Shown one piece after another: positions 1 to 12,113 of a stretch of DNA of 64,000 nucleotides (its first letter is position 1; each line of letters begins with the position of its first letter). Position numbers and translations under genes: made by a program. Origin of the DNA: Spirometra erinaceieuropaei. Lineage: Eukaryota; Platyhelminthes; Cestoda; Diphyllobothriidea; Diphyllobothriidae. The notes under the pieces were generated by a model that did no database searches, was not told the origin of the DNA, and was given only the letters and a program-made list of their open reading frames with translations. The DNA lies in NCBI GenBank assembly GCA_902702965.1, contig CACRXP010000167.1:1024263-1088262 (forward strand). The letters run 5' to 3'.

Positions 1-104
1 GTAGCAAACGCCACCAAATATAGAAGTGGTGTCATTAATTAGCCCATCTACTTACTCCTAATGTGAGCCGAACCAAGTGCAGCTGAAAATTGGCTTCCCA
101 GCTG

Positions 105-640
105 CAAGGCGTCCGAATGTCAACCGCGCTACTCATTAGGCGGACTGTTCATTCGCGTACCAGGCGGTAGGCAGCCAGGAAAAGATTGGGCAAGTTGAAC
201 GGAAATACGTTCAAAACAACCTGCTAATTATTACTGTATAATTTCCTCATGAAGTAACTACGAACCTGAGGTAGATTAGTATATTTTAGGTCTATAGGCT
301 CAGACAGAATTTTCCACACGTGAATATTTGGGCCGAAGTCTATCAGCCACAGTGGGCAACCGCGTAACATTCACTGACTTCCGACAAGTAGCTAGTAGTA
401 TACCATAGCAACAGCACAGGTACTAGCCAAAAGCCCATACGCGTGTGCTTCGCCGATATTGTGCCGCAGCTGCAAGGGGGTTCAGCTCATTAGTGGATAG
501 CCCAGCATTCCCTGTGCGCTTTCTGGTGGGCACTCCAATTAAGAAACTGTTGTTTTTTAATTTTCTCAGAAATTAACTACGAACTTGAAGTAGATCAGTA
601 CATTCTAGGTCTATAGGCTTAGACCGAAATTTTTAATGCA
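105..640 (+). repeat. R-family dispersed repeat with internal direct duplication
   Basis: A block starting AACTACGAAC (about 246-320) recurs at about 565-640, both copies continuing into TAGGTCTATAGGCT, so the segment holds a direct repeat spaced about 319 bp apart. The stretch around 421-540 (CGCCGATATT then CTGGTGGGCACTCC) recurs at about 49430-49560 and, in the opposite orientation, at about 6490-6690. That defines a dispersed family. No coding capacity is seen. The class of element is unknown to me. Confidence 0.6.
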
Positions 641-705
641 TGATGCCGATGTTAGGCGGCCCGCGCTTGGACACAGGAATTGAATCTCACTGTATTACAG
701 TTGGC

Positions 706-834
706 CTTGTGCCAAATTCCAGGGAGGTAACTTACTCCTATGTCCTAAATTTTCAACCCAGCCCTAACCCTAACTCTCGTAACCTTGGTTCTGACTAGAT
801 TAACCCGAACCCCACCCATGGAATTTGGCACAAG
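706..834. repeat. Short telomere-like segment bracketed by a 16 bp inverted repeat
   Basis: A short run of CCCTAA units (about 761-774) and degenerate relatives up to about 810 lies between two perfect 16 bp inverted copies of CTTGTGCCAAATTCCA, at 706-721 and 819-834. The arms could pair around a loop of about 97 bases. The CCCTAA units are the complement of the TTAGGG telomere repeat of most animals. The bracket could be the ends of a small mobile element or a chance palindrome. Confidence 0.45.
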
Positions 835-851
835 AGCACCTGCGATATTAA

Positions 852-876
852 GGGGGGGGGTGAGGGCGGGGGCAGG
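852..876 (+). other. G-rich run, potential G-quadruplex
   Basis: Nine consecutive G residues are followed by short G3 and G5 runs with loops of 1-3 bases, satisfying the usual four-run quadruplex pattern on the plus strand. No gene is attached to it. Whether it folds is not shown by sequence alone. Confidence 0.4.
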
Positions 877-1511
877 TTCGCATTTCCGTGTCCTGCACGG
901 CCGGCCACTTAGATATGACCTCATCGCGTAGACGACTAAAACGAGACTTGAAAGCGCATAACCGGCCGCAACGCAGACTTGTCATTGGCTGGGCTGGCTT
1001 AGCTAGACGCAAGTGGGCGTTAACTAGAACCAACTATTTAACCCTCTGATGATGAAGTGGGGTACAAGCGCGAAATACTAGAGCAACTGACCTTTTCCGA
1101 GCAAAAATGCTCCAGAGGGTCCGGTTACGGTCACATTAGGCACGCCCTGTCCTTTTGCGACACTTAGTTTCTGCCTGTGACCACCACAACGACTGTTTGT
1201 GATTTTCTTTTTTTAAATTTCCTACGATTGGTCGTCTGGAAATATCGGCAATCTCATAACAACATTTGACGTTGGCTTGTTAGAATAACACAGCAGCTGG
1301 ATTCAGAAAAATGATGTCATTCTGACTATGGTCTAGGCAATTTGTTGATCGAACGTGTTGGTGAATTCAAAGAGGGGCGTAGATAACCCATTATTTTAAC
1401 CTAAGGAGGTCTGAAAAAGTCAAATATCTTGACTTTGATTTCTTGCTAGCAAAAGCATGACAAGGGCCTTTGTAAAGAAAAGCAAATGAATGTGGATTTT
1501 TTGCAAAATGC

Positions 1512-1675
1512 TAATGCCGACAAAGACAAGGGGGCCGGAGTGATCATTTCTGACTTGGTAATCGTCATAAGCCAACCATACCTAACCAGCAACAACTGGA
1601 GCTTGATCCTGCGACGTTTTGGTTAGAGTCCAATGCCGTAATCACTGAGCCCCGGGCTCGTTATCCCGTTGATTG
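1512..1675 (+). repeat. tRNA-like SINE copy (SINE-1)
   Basis: The sequence GACAAAGACAAGGG, followed by a CATTTCTGACTT block and GCCAACCATACC, is shared with copies at about 1811-2010, 24509-24630 and 45997-46080. The better preserved copy at 24509 carries a box B-like GGGATTGAAACCTCGG, the internal RNA polymerase III promoter element of tRNA-derived SINEs. This copy is diverged at its right end. It is non-coding. Confidence 0.5.
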
Positions 1676-1810
1676 TTATCGGATGTATACAAAGGTAGAG
1701 GGCCGCTCATCGATCGTGTTACGTAACTCGTTTATTCCATCTGTGCCTTGTCGCTCTCAGCTGAGCTTGACAGTGGCCGCACTATGGTGCGCAATATAGG
1801 CAGATTGATA

Positions 1811-2010
1811 TTATTGACAGAGACAACGGAGATCAGAATGGCCATTTCTGGCTTATCGGTCGTCGTGAGTCAGCCATACCCAATCCCAAGGTGTTTAACA
1901 CCTGGGGTTCCATGAGGTGGGGGAAGAAGTGGGTGCATCGTCAGCGAAATCTCTAAACTAAATTACCATAAAAGGTTTTCGTGCGGGTACTAATCACTGA
2001 GGCTTTCGCT
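1811..2010 (+). repeat. tRNA-like SINE copy (SINE-1)
   Basis: Second copy, about 140 bp after the first and in the same orientation. It shares the GACAGAGACAACGGAG, GGCCATTTCTGGCTTA and GTCAGCCATACCCAA blocks. After ACACCTGGGGTTCCA, where a box B is expected, it diverges. A TAATCACTGAG motif ends both this copy and the preceding one, which suggests a common tail. Confidence 0.5.
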
Positions 2011-2145
2011 ACGATCGGAAGACCGACTGCTGATGAGTAACAACACTGTGGCGGTCAATTACGTTTTATTAACCACCATCAGTCAGTGGCAACTCAAACG
2101 CAGGTACTGACGTTTCCGGGGTTCGAACTCGGATCAGATGAGTCA

Positions 2146-5100
2146 TTAGGAATATTCGTCCTCACCCTAGTTAGCGTGTCCGTCACCTTTCTCACGAAAA
2201 GACATCGTTAGGTACACTTTAAACTGCTCACAAGACGTAAACCTGATGCATAGCTTTTTTCATAGCCTCGCTCGTGCTCAAAATTTGGATGGTCTGGCGG
2301 GATCCCATAATGATTTTGGTTTTTAGACTGCCACCCCGTTTTCTCCAAAACCACGTCCCCATCCGCAGCCGTGTTTACGCACGCGCATCTGCGCATCCCT
2401 TTTTACTCGCCGTTGCTACAACTACCCCTCTCTGAAGGCTTTGACGCTCTGCGCCCACAGTTTTGCTGGCAATCAGCCTCTTTGATGTAAAGTAAATTGC
2501 CGTGGGTGAGCACATCGTGGGGCGATCGCAGTTTCTAACGGCAAACCGCGGAATTAAGATATGGGTTCTGTTTTTCGCTATCCACCCCAGAACCCTCTCG
2601 CAATCTGACTTTCCTCCTCCTCCTCCTCCCCCCAGCCTCCTATGACAAATATGCAGACAAAATTGCTAGTTTTTACTACCATGCAAGCCTGCCTTTTGCC
2701 GAGATTTGCGGAAAGTTTATGCTCCGGCTTATTCGCTACCGCTCTTCAAACAAACATCAGCTGATCCCTGCCTCTGCGACCGGACTTGCATCAAAGTATC
2801 TAAAGGTAGCAATTAATACTCAAATGGATCCCCTTCAACCAACAAAAAACGTCAAACAGTCTTTAGGTGGAGTCTCCTAGCAAAAAAAGGTCTGAGCGTA
2901 TTTTACCCTCCAACATGTGATTCCCAAGTCAGCGAAGGAAGAACGGTCAAAACAAGGGGGTAAAAACATAAAACAGAGGCGGGTTCCAAACGATGTCTAG
3001 CATATTTATCCAAATGGAAGAAAATTTCTCTATTTTCCTGCATAAGATGTTTCACATTTTTATTGAAAGATTGCAATAACTGGGAAAGTCGTATCGGTGC
3101 CTTGAGTGCATTTTACGCAGTCGCATTTTCGCCTTTGGTTTCCATACTGCGTGATTCTGCCCCCTGTGGTCGAAAATAAATAGGACTTCCAGAACGCGAG
3201 ATTGATTATGTTGATATACCGCCGAGTCCTGGTGTTTGGTTTTTTTATGACTCCCGGCTGAACATTGATGTCGTTGCCCTAAACGCCATCTTTTAACTGA
3301 CACAGTGTTCAAGCGATTTTGCTGCCTAAAAGAGGCCCGCGGTGGTTTCACATCACGAGAAATTTGGTTGCACTAATCAGCTAACATAGAAGACGTTGCT
3401 ATTAGCACAGTATCCCACCTGAGAAAACTGATAATTGGAAGTCAATCTATGCGTTAAATATAACTTTGAATATGGGGAAGGTACAAGATTATCTTGCTAA
3501 ATAGAAGCAAACATTCTTTTTGGGTTATTTATAACAGATATTAAAGAGGACGATGATGCATGTCAATAGCACTTGAAGGGTAAAGTCTGTGGTCATTTAG
3601 ATACGTAGCCAATAGTTTGTATATGCATTATATATTGCTTTGAAAAAGGTGGTTTACAAGGACTAATGAAAGGGAAAAATTCAAGTGTAATGTAGGGAAA
3701 AAGGTTGCTCGATCTCCGGAATAATATTTTTATTTGTCTGAACTTTCAAACACGCGCAGGAGCCGATCGTCAGCAATGAAAGCGGCAACAGAACAAAAGA
3801 CAGTTATGGGGGTTTGGGCCGACCAAATTTCAGTGACATAGGTCTAGAGGCGGCTGCCGAAAGCTCTGTATGTCGGTGTTAAATCGATACATCGACCAAC
3901 TTATTTCTCGCCCGAGACCCATGCTTAAATCTATTCTCGGCTCGTCTAGCTTCCTGAGTGGGCAACCACTTGTGATGTTCCATCTCTCGTCATACAGCCA
4001 GCTTATGCTCATGCACGCGCAAGCGAAGCAGGCGTTTTTACGAGGACAGCGTAGGCAGGTGATATGGTACATTATAGCAGGCTTTTCGCTGTGATTTGAA
4101 AGGTCCTTGATTTTACGTGATCTTGCCGCGCATGGAAGCAGCGTACTTTGATCACACGCCAAGACAATGTTGAGACGACCAAAATGGACGTCAACGCGGT
4201 GACTAATCGAACAAAACAAGCCCCCTACACTCCTGCCACGTTCTATCTGGTTCTCATTCCCTATATCATGTTAAAAAAGCGAGGTCGGATCTGAGATGCC
4301 TGGGAATGGCATAAGGGCAAGTCTGAGGAACCACCGCCGTCTGACTGTTGGTCCTTTAGTCTTTTCATGAGGACCAAGTCGTCCGGTCAGTCTGCAACCC
4401 TTCAATCCACAATTCTTAGCAAATCGTGACAGACTTAAACGCGCTGATTTGCCGCGAACATAGATTTCCCAGTGAACACAAAGATATGTACTGTTACGCA
4501 AGCCAAACATGTGGAATTAAATGTGTGAAAATAAGGGGTAGGATACGCTGTCGGTTAAAATAAACTTTAAGGAAAGAAAATCCGATCATCAACATCCTCA
4601 ACTTTTGCTGCTGGAGCGTTTGGAAAGAGTAAGCAAAAGAGCTTTAGTAAGTGAGCAAATCTTCAAACACAAACACTCGTTACTAAACTATTCTCGACCA
4701 CCTAAAACGTACGGTTATACGACTTGTCAAGTTGGAAAAAGATTCTAGATTCTACTCTGTTGAAAGCGCTAATTCTGTTGATTTCATACTGGTGTGTCGA
4801 CAGAGTGTGTGTTTTTCGTGGACAGCCACCTTATGAAAGTCCAAACTATACCTGTGCAGACAACTGTACTGTGGCGGAAATTGGGTCCCGTCAAGTTGTT
4901 TTTATTTCACGCAGACTGTCTGTGCCTTTGAAGGTTATAATTTTATTCGCTCATGGTGCATCGAGTTTGGGAATATAACGCTGCTGCTATTCAATTTGGG
5001 TTTTGGGGTCGCCTTCATTATTGTGCGTTTTTGCATTTCTTTCTTCGCATTACACAAAGATAAGATGTGATAATTGAGTCATCCTAATTTTTTGACTTTA

Positions 5101-6227
5101 TTCAACTCAGAATCTGACAAAATCTGAGTTTTCCTGCAATCATTTCAAATTCAGATTTCCTCAGACTTTTAGCCGCCGACTTACTCTCAAAGTCGCATAC
5201 CGTCTCGAAACCGAAGGCCTACGGAAAGGAAAAAATTGACTTTGACAGTCAGTATTCCTTTCACAACAAGGTTTACTTACAGCGATTACAAATTATAGCT
5301 TAGCGGAACAAGACATAACCGTCTATTCTTTTGCAATAAAAAGTGATTAAACTTACTTTAGAACAGTCAATGGTTGGTACTTATCAACCTCGAAAACTTC
5401 ATGAAGTAACATCTCGTTACGTCCGTAGGCCCAACGCCTAACTGCTCCACAAAAATACTCCCGTGTTAATTAGAGAAAACAAAGTTGGAAAATGAACATT
5501 TCAAATCTCATTCAACAGACAATAATGAGCCTGGGGGAGTTTGCCATAATCATGTCAGAAACCAGTTGGAAACCAATTCGAAAACCCCTTAAAAGACCGA
5601 CGCACCAAATCCTGTCTAATGCGTTATGTGAAATTAGGAGAAAAGGGGCCTAGAATAATAGTCAAAAACCACACGAAGAACGGAGTGGACTATTTTTTAT
5701 GGGTCCAGCTGAGCCTACTATAAGATCTTTAAGCCTGAACATCAGGCAGTTATTCGCAGCGAGCTGCTCCTTCCAATCCCAAGTAATGTCGTTATAAGAA
5801 TCTGGCTTTACTTCTCTCAATTTGTCCAAAATTTAATCATGCTGTATTTCATACTTCCAAACATAAGACCGTTTGTGCATATGTTAGAGTGTGGTTGAGG
5901 TGTGAACCTAAAATATTATGCAGAATTGTATTTCATATAAAAACCCACAACTATAGGAGAAGTAGATTGAGTTTTGTAAAATGCAGAAATATATTGACGG
6001 CAAAATGTTTCCAAAATCATTTTCAAATCCGAGAATAAGTTCTGCTAAATTAAGTAAGTGCAGTAGACAGCGAAAGTCAAGAAAAGCCATGAAGTGCTAG
6101 AACAGACACTGCAGTATATAAGCCGCATACACTATGTCTTAAAATGTCTGACGGCATTGAATAAACGAACATTCTTTAAGGCGAGTCACAATGTGGCTCA
6201 TAAAGCGTTATCTCAACGTTTTAATCC
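2146..6227. other. No recognisable gene
   Basis: About 4 kb of AT-rich sequence with only short open frames, the longest 129 codons (about 3830-4219, minus), none with a motif I recognise. A (TCC)6 microsatellite lies at about 2612-2629. I see no splice-bounded exon that I can support. Confidence 0.5.
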
Positions 6228-6690
6228 CATCAGAAATTAGTCAGAATTTTGGCTTTATGGACTCAGTCCGCAAATAAATACGAATATTTGAGCCGACATC
6301 TTTCATCCACAACATAATTACCAAGTGATATTCCGTGGGATTTCTGGTGGATACTCCAGTTTTAAAACTTCAGCGTTTTAATATCCTCAAAATTTATTTG
6401 ACAGCTAGAAACAAGTCACTTGTAATCGAAAGTTATATGCTCATTCTAAAACTTCCACGCTATATTCCAAATGATTGTCTTCTGTAAACAATTAACATAT
6501 GAGGAAATAAAAAAATTGGAATTTTAAAACTCGAAGTATCTACCAGAAAGCCCACTCAAACATTAGGGATTTCATTAATTAGTCGAGTTCCTCACTGTCC
6601 AGTAGCGGCAGAATATCGGCGAAACACGAGTCCTGGTTTTTAACTAGTGTATGTGCTGTCAGTATGATATACGTCTTGTAACATATGCAT
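6228..6690. repeat. R-family repeat, two parts in inverted orientation
   Basis: The left part (about 6228-6380) matches the R family in the orientation seen near position 300, with shared blocks AATATTTGAGCCGA and TTTCTGGTGGATACTCCA. The right part (about 6490-6690) is the reverse complement of the block at 400-560, including CGGCAGAATATCGGCGAA. The two halves therefore form a diverged foldback structure. No coding content. Confidence 0.5.
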
Positions 6691-7206
6691 AATTCATAAG
6701 CCGAAAAAACAAAGGTTTGGCTGCAACTAGGACCTCTGACAATGGGTACGTAAGCGTCCCTTGATCAGGCACAAATATGTCGTTGAATTACGAAGGCTGA
6801 TGCACCGAAATAAGGTAGTAATGAACAAACAAAAAATACGACGGTTCAACACTTAATCGGGTGTCCTTATAGGTGAAGAGCACTAGTGAGTTTGGGACGT
6901 AGAAACCGCCAAATTACCCATGGAATACGATTTATATGATCATTAAGCACAAAATTAGGGCCCACCACCGAAGGCACACTGACAACTGCTGCCTGTAAAT
7001 GGTTTCGATGGGCATATACGGTATTAAGCGTGGTATTATGTTATGCCACGTACTAACATATGACGTAAAAAGTGTCCACTGCTTTCAATTTTTTAATTAA
7101 GGTTTATTTTTGTCTAACGAAATTGTTTTGACATGACAACTTTTTCAGACAAACATCAGCTCGCCTTCAATGAATCAATTGTGCAAAATAACGACGACCA
7201 TATGTA
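6691..7206. other. No recognisable feature
   Basis: AT-rich spacer between the inverted R-family repeat and the possible foldback element that starts at 7207. I see nothing here that I can assign. Confidence 0.4.
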
Positions 7207-9047
7207 CAGTAGGCGGTCTAACTCATAAACTTTCGAGATCGAAATTTGAATTAGTAGCATGTCTCACATTCCGTGTAGCTTTTGCATTTATTGAATGGAT
7301 TTGGAACGCAGGAAGCTATTTACTGAAGAGGAATTATAAAAATCAGTTTTTATGAAGGAAAATATGCCTGACTTGAGCGTAATCTGAATTTTCTTGATGT
7401 TCGGACAATTACGAACAATAGTGAAATTCACAGGTCAAAATCTCTTGTTTATGCGCAGCGCGCTGTAAACGAAGATTAATGCAACCAGGTTAAGTACGAA
7501 ATAAATCCCATATGAGAAAGAAAAAGTTGATTTCGACTCCATGAAAATTAGGTGGGGAATGGTATGAGAAATTATAGTTTTCAGGCAAAAAAGACAAATT
7601 CAGCTTATAAAATTCTGCCTTCTACATTTTTGATGTTTCCCTCCATAAACCTCAGTATTAAACTTGTTTGACAGTAGCTTGTTAGACAACACTGAGAATA
7701 ACAGGGTAAAAAAAGATATGTATTGAGTACACGCGAGGAGCTCTCACTTTTTTATTACGCCTCATGCTGACGATGATCAGACAAGATCTATCTGCAGTGG
7801 ACTTCGAAAGAATACCAAAATTAGTGGCGGAAGGGTTGTCGCACGAGTCGTTAGTAAGTATTTGCAATATAAGCAAGGTTACTCCGATGTGAATACTTTA
7901 TAATAGAACCGTGTAAAGAAATAAATAGGGTGGACCAACAAGGTCCACCAGTAAGCAATACGAATATTTTACACGTATACTAAAAATTGTCATTAGGTTC
8001 TCATTCAGACCGTTCACAGTGAAACTCTGCCGGTGTTCTCCAGGAACAAAACTGAGAAAAGGAGGTAGGAATCTGATCCGATATTAAGTAGACAACTTGT
8101 CAGAAAATGACTTTTGTTCACTAGGGAATATCCTGATAACCAGCCCTCATTCTGGAGAGCAATTTGCTTCTGCGATGAGGTCTTATTTTTAGACAAGTCT
8201 ACGAGGGCGACCCAGACGATCATGTTTGGGAATAATTTCCTAAAAGAACATAATGTGCTGGTGACAACCTTCAAGAAATGTCAACGGTTAATTGTTTGAA
8301 TGACCATGACATTTGGAAAGCGGCTAGTTTGGCGGTCGACCTTAAGATTTTGTGAAGGCTGTCTTCAATTACAAAGACATCCACAGACACCGAATGGATA
8401 ATAAAATTTTACATGATAATGCCGCTGTCCATGACTCTAATGAAGTAGGAATTTGATAACGGTTGCAACCGTTACCTGACATTTTAAACAAAATCTAGCC
8501 TCTTCGTATATGGTCTTCAGTTTATCTTTATTCCTGCCAACAGCCTGGATGTCAATCCTGTCGAAGTCCTTTTCCCACTTATCAGAAGATATTGACGCAA
8601 GAAAAAAAAATCGTACAATACAGAAAAGTTTGGTTTTGTGTAAGACAATCCCACTGAACAGTATAGAAAAAATGCCATTTCCATGTCTAAGAGCCTTTCT
8701 GATGTGCTTAGTGCAGGTGCACAATCAACAGCGTACTGATCTTTTGTAGTTGTTATTATTTTTCATTAATTTCACCATTTCATGCGTCTCCTTTCCTTAC
8801 GTACTCTTATAGATAACCCTATTTAAACGACTTGCAATAAAGCCATTTTTGATATTTTAGTTTTCAGCGAAAACTAATTTTTTTACGTTGGCAAATAGCA
8901 ACTTATAAACCTCTCCATGTCTTCCATTTTAAGAACGGTCGCTTTTTCACTTCTGTAAAGCCCTGAGAAAGCAGATTGGGATGATTTTGCGTCATAAAGA
9001 TTCGCTTGTGATATCTCTTGATATTTCATTAGTTATCACATCCACTG
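7207..9047. mobile_element. Possible decayed foldback element of family A
   Basis: A left end reading TA-CAGTAGGCGGTCTAACTCAT (7205 on) and a right end whose complement reads TA-CAGTGGATGTGATAACT (ending 9047) both match the family A terminus CAGTAGATGTGCTAACTCAT. The TA pairs fit the target preference of Tc1/mariner elements. At 1841 bp it is nearly twice the length of the intact 991 bp copy, so it may contain an insertion, or the two ends may belong to different broken copies. No transposase frame was found inside. Confidence 0.35.
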
Positions 9048-10659
9048 TACATCCTACTACTAATCCGGATTTTAGCCGCAAAATTTCATGAGTGCATGCG
9101 TGAATTTAACATCCCTTTGCAAACTTTGTGCTACTTTTAATCACGACACCGTCCCCTTTGTACGTGTCGCTTAGACCTGATTTGGAGTGTGACCTCTGAT
9201 TATGCTGAACCGCAAAGGGCGTTTTCTCCTTGGCGTAAGACCAAATTGTTCTCTCGACGAGAAGAAACTTTTGACATCAGCTTTGTGACATTCTGTGATT
9301 GCAGAAACAAATCCAAGATGACGTTCCTACCTGTCATTTATCGGTTCAGAGTGCACACCTTTAAGCCATTGGTCGCTCGAGATACACTTTCGTTTGCACT
9401 TCGCTAGTTTTTTTGCGTCCAGTTAATGATATCGAAGGACGGAGTGACTATTTTTGGTTTGTCGATTGACGTCAATACAGATGTCATGGCATTTTTAACA
9501 TTTGCTGGACAACGGCCGATTGCGTATGAATTTAAGCATTTGGGCGTAACTTTCACGGAACCCTCTGCTAACTCAAGATAGGGTCATGAGTGTGCTTTTC
9601 GTGACAGTAAGCATTGAGTGAATGCTCGAATAAAGGACGCAGATATCTTTGTTATTTAAGGTAGGAACGACATTTTGTCAACAGAAGTAGAAGAAGTAAA
9701 ACAGGAAGTATTGTTGATTGGTCTTGCGTTGGACTCAAAGTAGTTTTTGTATATTTTTCGATTGGTTCGTTTGAATGAGCAGAAGGATATAATTTTGGCC
9801 GATGTAAACTAAACGAAAATGTAATTGCAGGTTCAAATGTAAATGTTCTTTGTATTCAACAAAATAACACAGTATTAAGACTCGCATTTACTTGGTAACG
9901 TTTTAGAGTTTGCTCCGGATTGCAGCCATGAGAGCCCACGGAGTTTTTTGCGCTATCTTTTGCAGTCACGAGCTACTGATAAAGGAGCTCAAAACAGTTT
10001 AGAGTGGATAATTTTCCCATTTTGAACAGCTTTTGAAATTCTTCTAAAACATCTTTGATGCTAATTTTGGAAGAATTTTCCGTGAAGTTGAACAGTAAAA
10101 GGCATTTAATGTTTGCTGGAGTCCCGAACGCCGTTGTGAAATCTCAATTTGACTCCGTTAAATCCTCGGCGGTCGTCACAGTCAAATTGTTCACCTTTTC
10201 AACCCTACAAAATTGACAAGGTATGTAAAAAGTGTGAAATTATAGACTAAAATTGAACCAGGTATTAGGATCACAACATGAACACTTACAGTGCCGTTAT
10301 TCGGGTACGTGTTTCAGAATAGCATCTGGGCAATTTTGAGTGTGAAAGTGTGCTGCTTAATGCTTAAACAAAACTGTTGTTGGTAGAGGAGGGAAAGGGC
10401 TCGCCGACCGCGTTGCGGGACGCACTTAATTTTTGTGTTTTAGAACTTATTATGGAGTCCCGTCAGCAGCCTCTCAGCGTGTAGCATTATAGATAAAATG
10501 ACACTACGGGCAAAAAGAGATGCCATGTTTTATAGAGAGTTTTCCCGCTCTTGAAAATTCTAATGCCTAGAAACGTTTCTAAAACTGAAAAGGTACCTTT
10601 TCCTAAAATATGGTATTTGAAAAAACGCAAATTTGTACCAAACAAATAAAAGAAATAAT
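9048..10659. other. No recognisable gene
   Basis: AT-rich DNA with scattered short open frames, the longest 72 codons. I could not identify an exon, an RNA gene or a repeat shared with the rest of the window. Confidence 0.4.
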
Positions 10660-10906
10660 ATATGCGATTATGCTTTCTGCAAAGTTTACTTCATTTTATG
10701 ACTAAAAATCAATAGAAAAAGCTCATATGGTTGGAGCAATCGGGCAGGAAAGAGGTTCGTTCAAAAGCCAGCCTCCTGATACGACTAAATTATCTCATGA
10801 TTATGCTGCAGGAAAAGAAATATTACAGCCTTACCCAACTATTTCATTCTAATCGAAAATAATTGCGAGAATTTTGATGGATATTTTATGAGATAGCATA
10901 CTTATT
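10660..10906. mobile_element. Decayed right arm of a foldback element (family B-like)
   Basis: The segment contains TTATGCTGCAGGAAAAGAAA, then a stretch resembling the arm end (TTCTAATCGAAAATAA and ATTTTATGAGATAGCATAC). It aligns by eye with the right arm of the B copy ending at 41127. The matching left arm was not found, so this is a fragment. Confidence 0.35.
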
Positions 10907-12113
10907 CTGTGTGATCCGCATAGCAACCTGCCAGAGTAGAAACCGCGACTAATGTCTCTCCTTAGAGACGCCACTGGTAAACAAACCAACCTTCAAGCTG
11001 ACCACAACACAGGTTTCTCGCTGATTCTGTTTGCGGAGACTAGAACGACATCAGACAACATTGTAACCACTCTTTTGTATAAGAATTAAAAACTCATGAT
11101 AGGTTTGACACCAGACTTGCAGAGACAAATGCGAGAGCAAAATCCATTATAAGTGACCGAAATCTTTACTTCATTAGAAATCTATGGTAAATGGTCTATA
11201 TCCTGAACTGTTGAATAAATCTTCACTCATACAGGGCTTTAATATTTATTATCAGGCAGTCTAATCTAAAATGTGCCACTCAAGGCAGAATGCTGACTTG
11301 TGAAAGAGTTTCTTCCCTGCCACTTGTGAAGCCACACTAGCTAACAATTATTAATTCATACCTATGCAATTTTTTCCGTTCATTTTTGAGGTCTTTATGA
11401 ACGCCGGTAGGTTTTTATTAATGAGTTATGTCCTCTCTTAATTTTAGACCTTTTTGGTTTTGAATTCAACCTGCAGCTGTACCTGCAATAAAGGAGTTAT
11501 AATGCTATGCTGTTTACTTCCCGCGTAGTAGTCATACATGTCTCTCGTAGGCAGCATTATTAAACATGCCGATGCGATGCTGTATTAGTAAACACTTCAA
11601 AGTCTTGAAAAATCGTAAAGTCTGAAACTTCTTCAAAAAGAAAAATGCCCTCTCTACAAGTAAAAAATTTGAATACTTTTGTGCATGCCTTCTGTGATAA
11701 ATACGAATTTATAGGGGTAACGACGATTCTTGAGAAAGTGTCATAATGTTTAAGTAGTCGGAGTGGAAACTGAAGGTCTCCCAACGTTCTCATCCAACAG
11801 ACTGTTGCTAACTTCTGGCGGGTCATTTGCAAATCTAGAGCAGTATAGGCTGAAGATGGTGAATGTTTGCAAAAAATTACTAGTAATGCAGGTTAATAAA
11901 AAAGATTAAGCTAGTGTTTGACGGGAAATCGGACTCAAGTTTCTTGGCTGGTAACGCGTCTGGACCCGTCTGTTTCAAAATTACCGCTGTGTTTGGTTTC
12001 TGGGTTTACGTAACTGTCAGGAAGGCAGCACTAAAGTTTTACATCTAGGTTAAATACGGATAAAATTGAGGTTTCTTAATATTTTATACTCGAGGGAAGG
12101 AAACATATACATA
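10907..12113. other. No recognisable gene
   Basis: Non-coding AT-rich DNA. A 90-codon open frame on the minus strand (11560-11832) has no recognisable motif and is treated as chance. Confidence 0.4.

Noticed and set aside
3830..4219. 129-codon open frame on the minus strand
   Set aside because: No domain, no splice-like border, and an overlapping 74-codon frame on the other strand; a chance frame of this size is expected in 64 kb.
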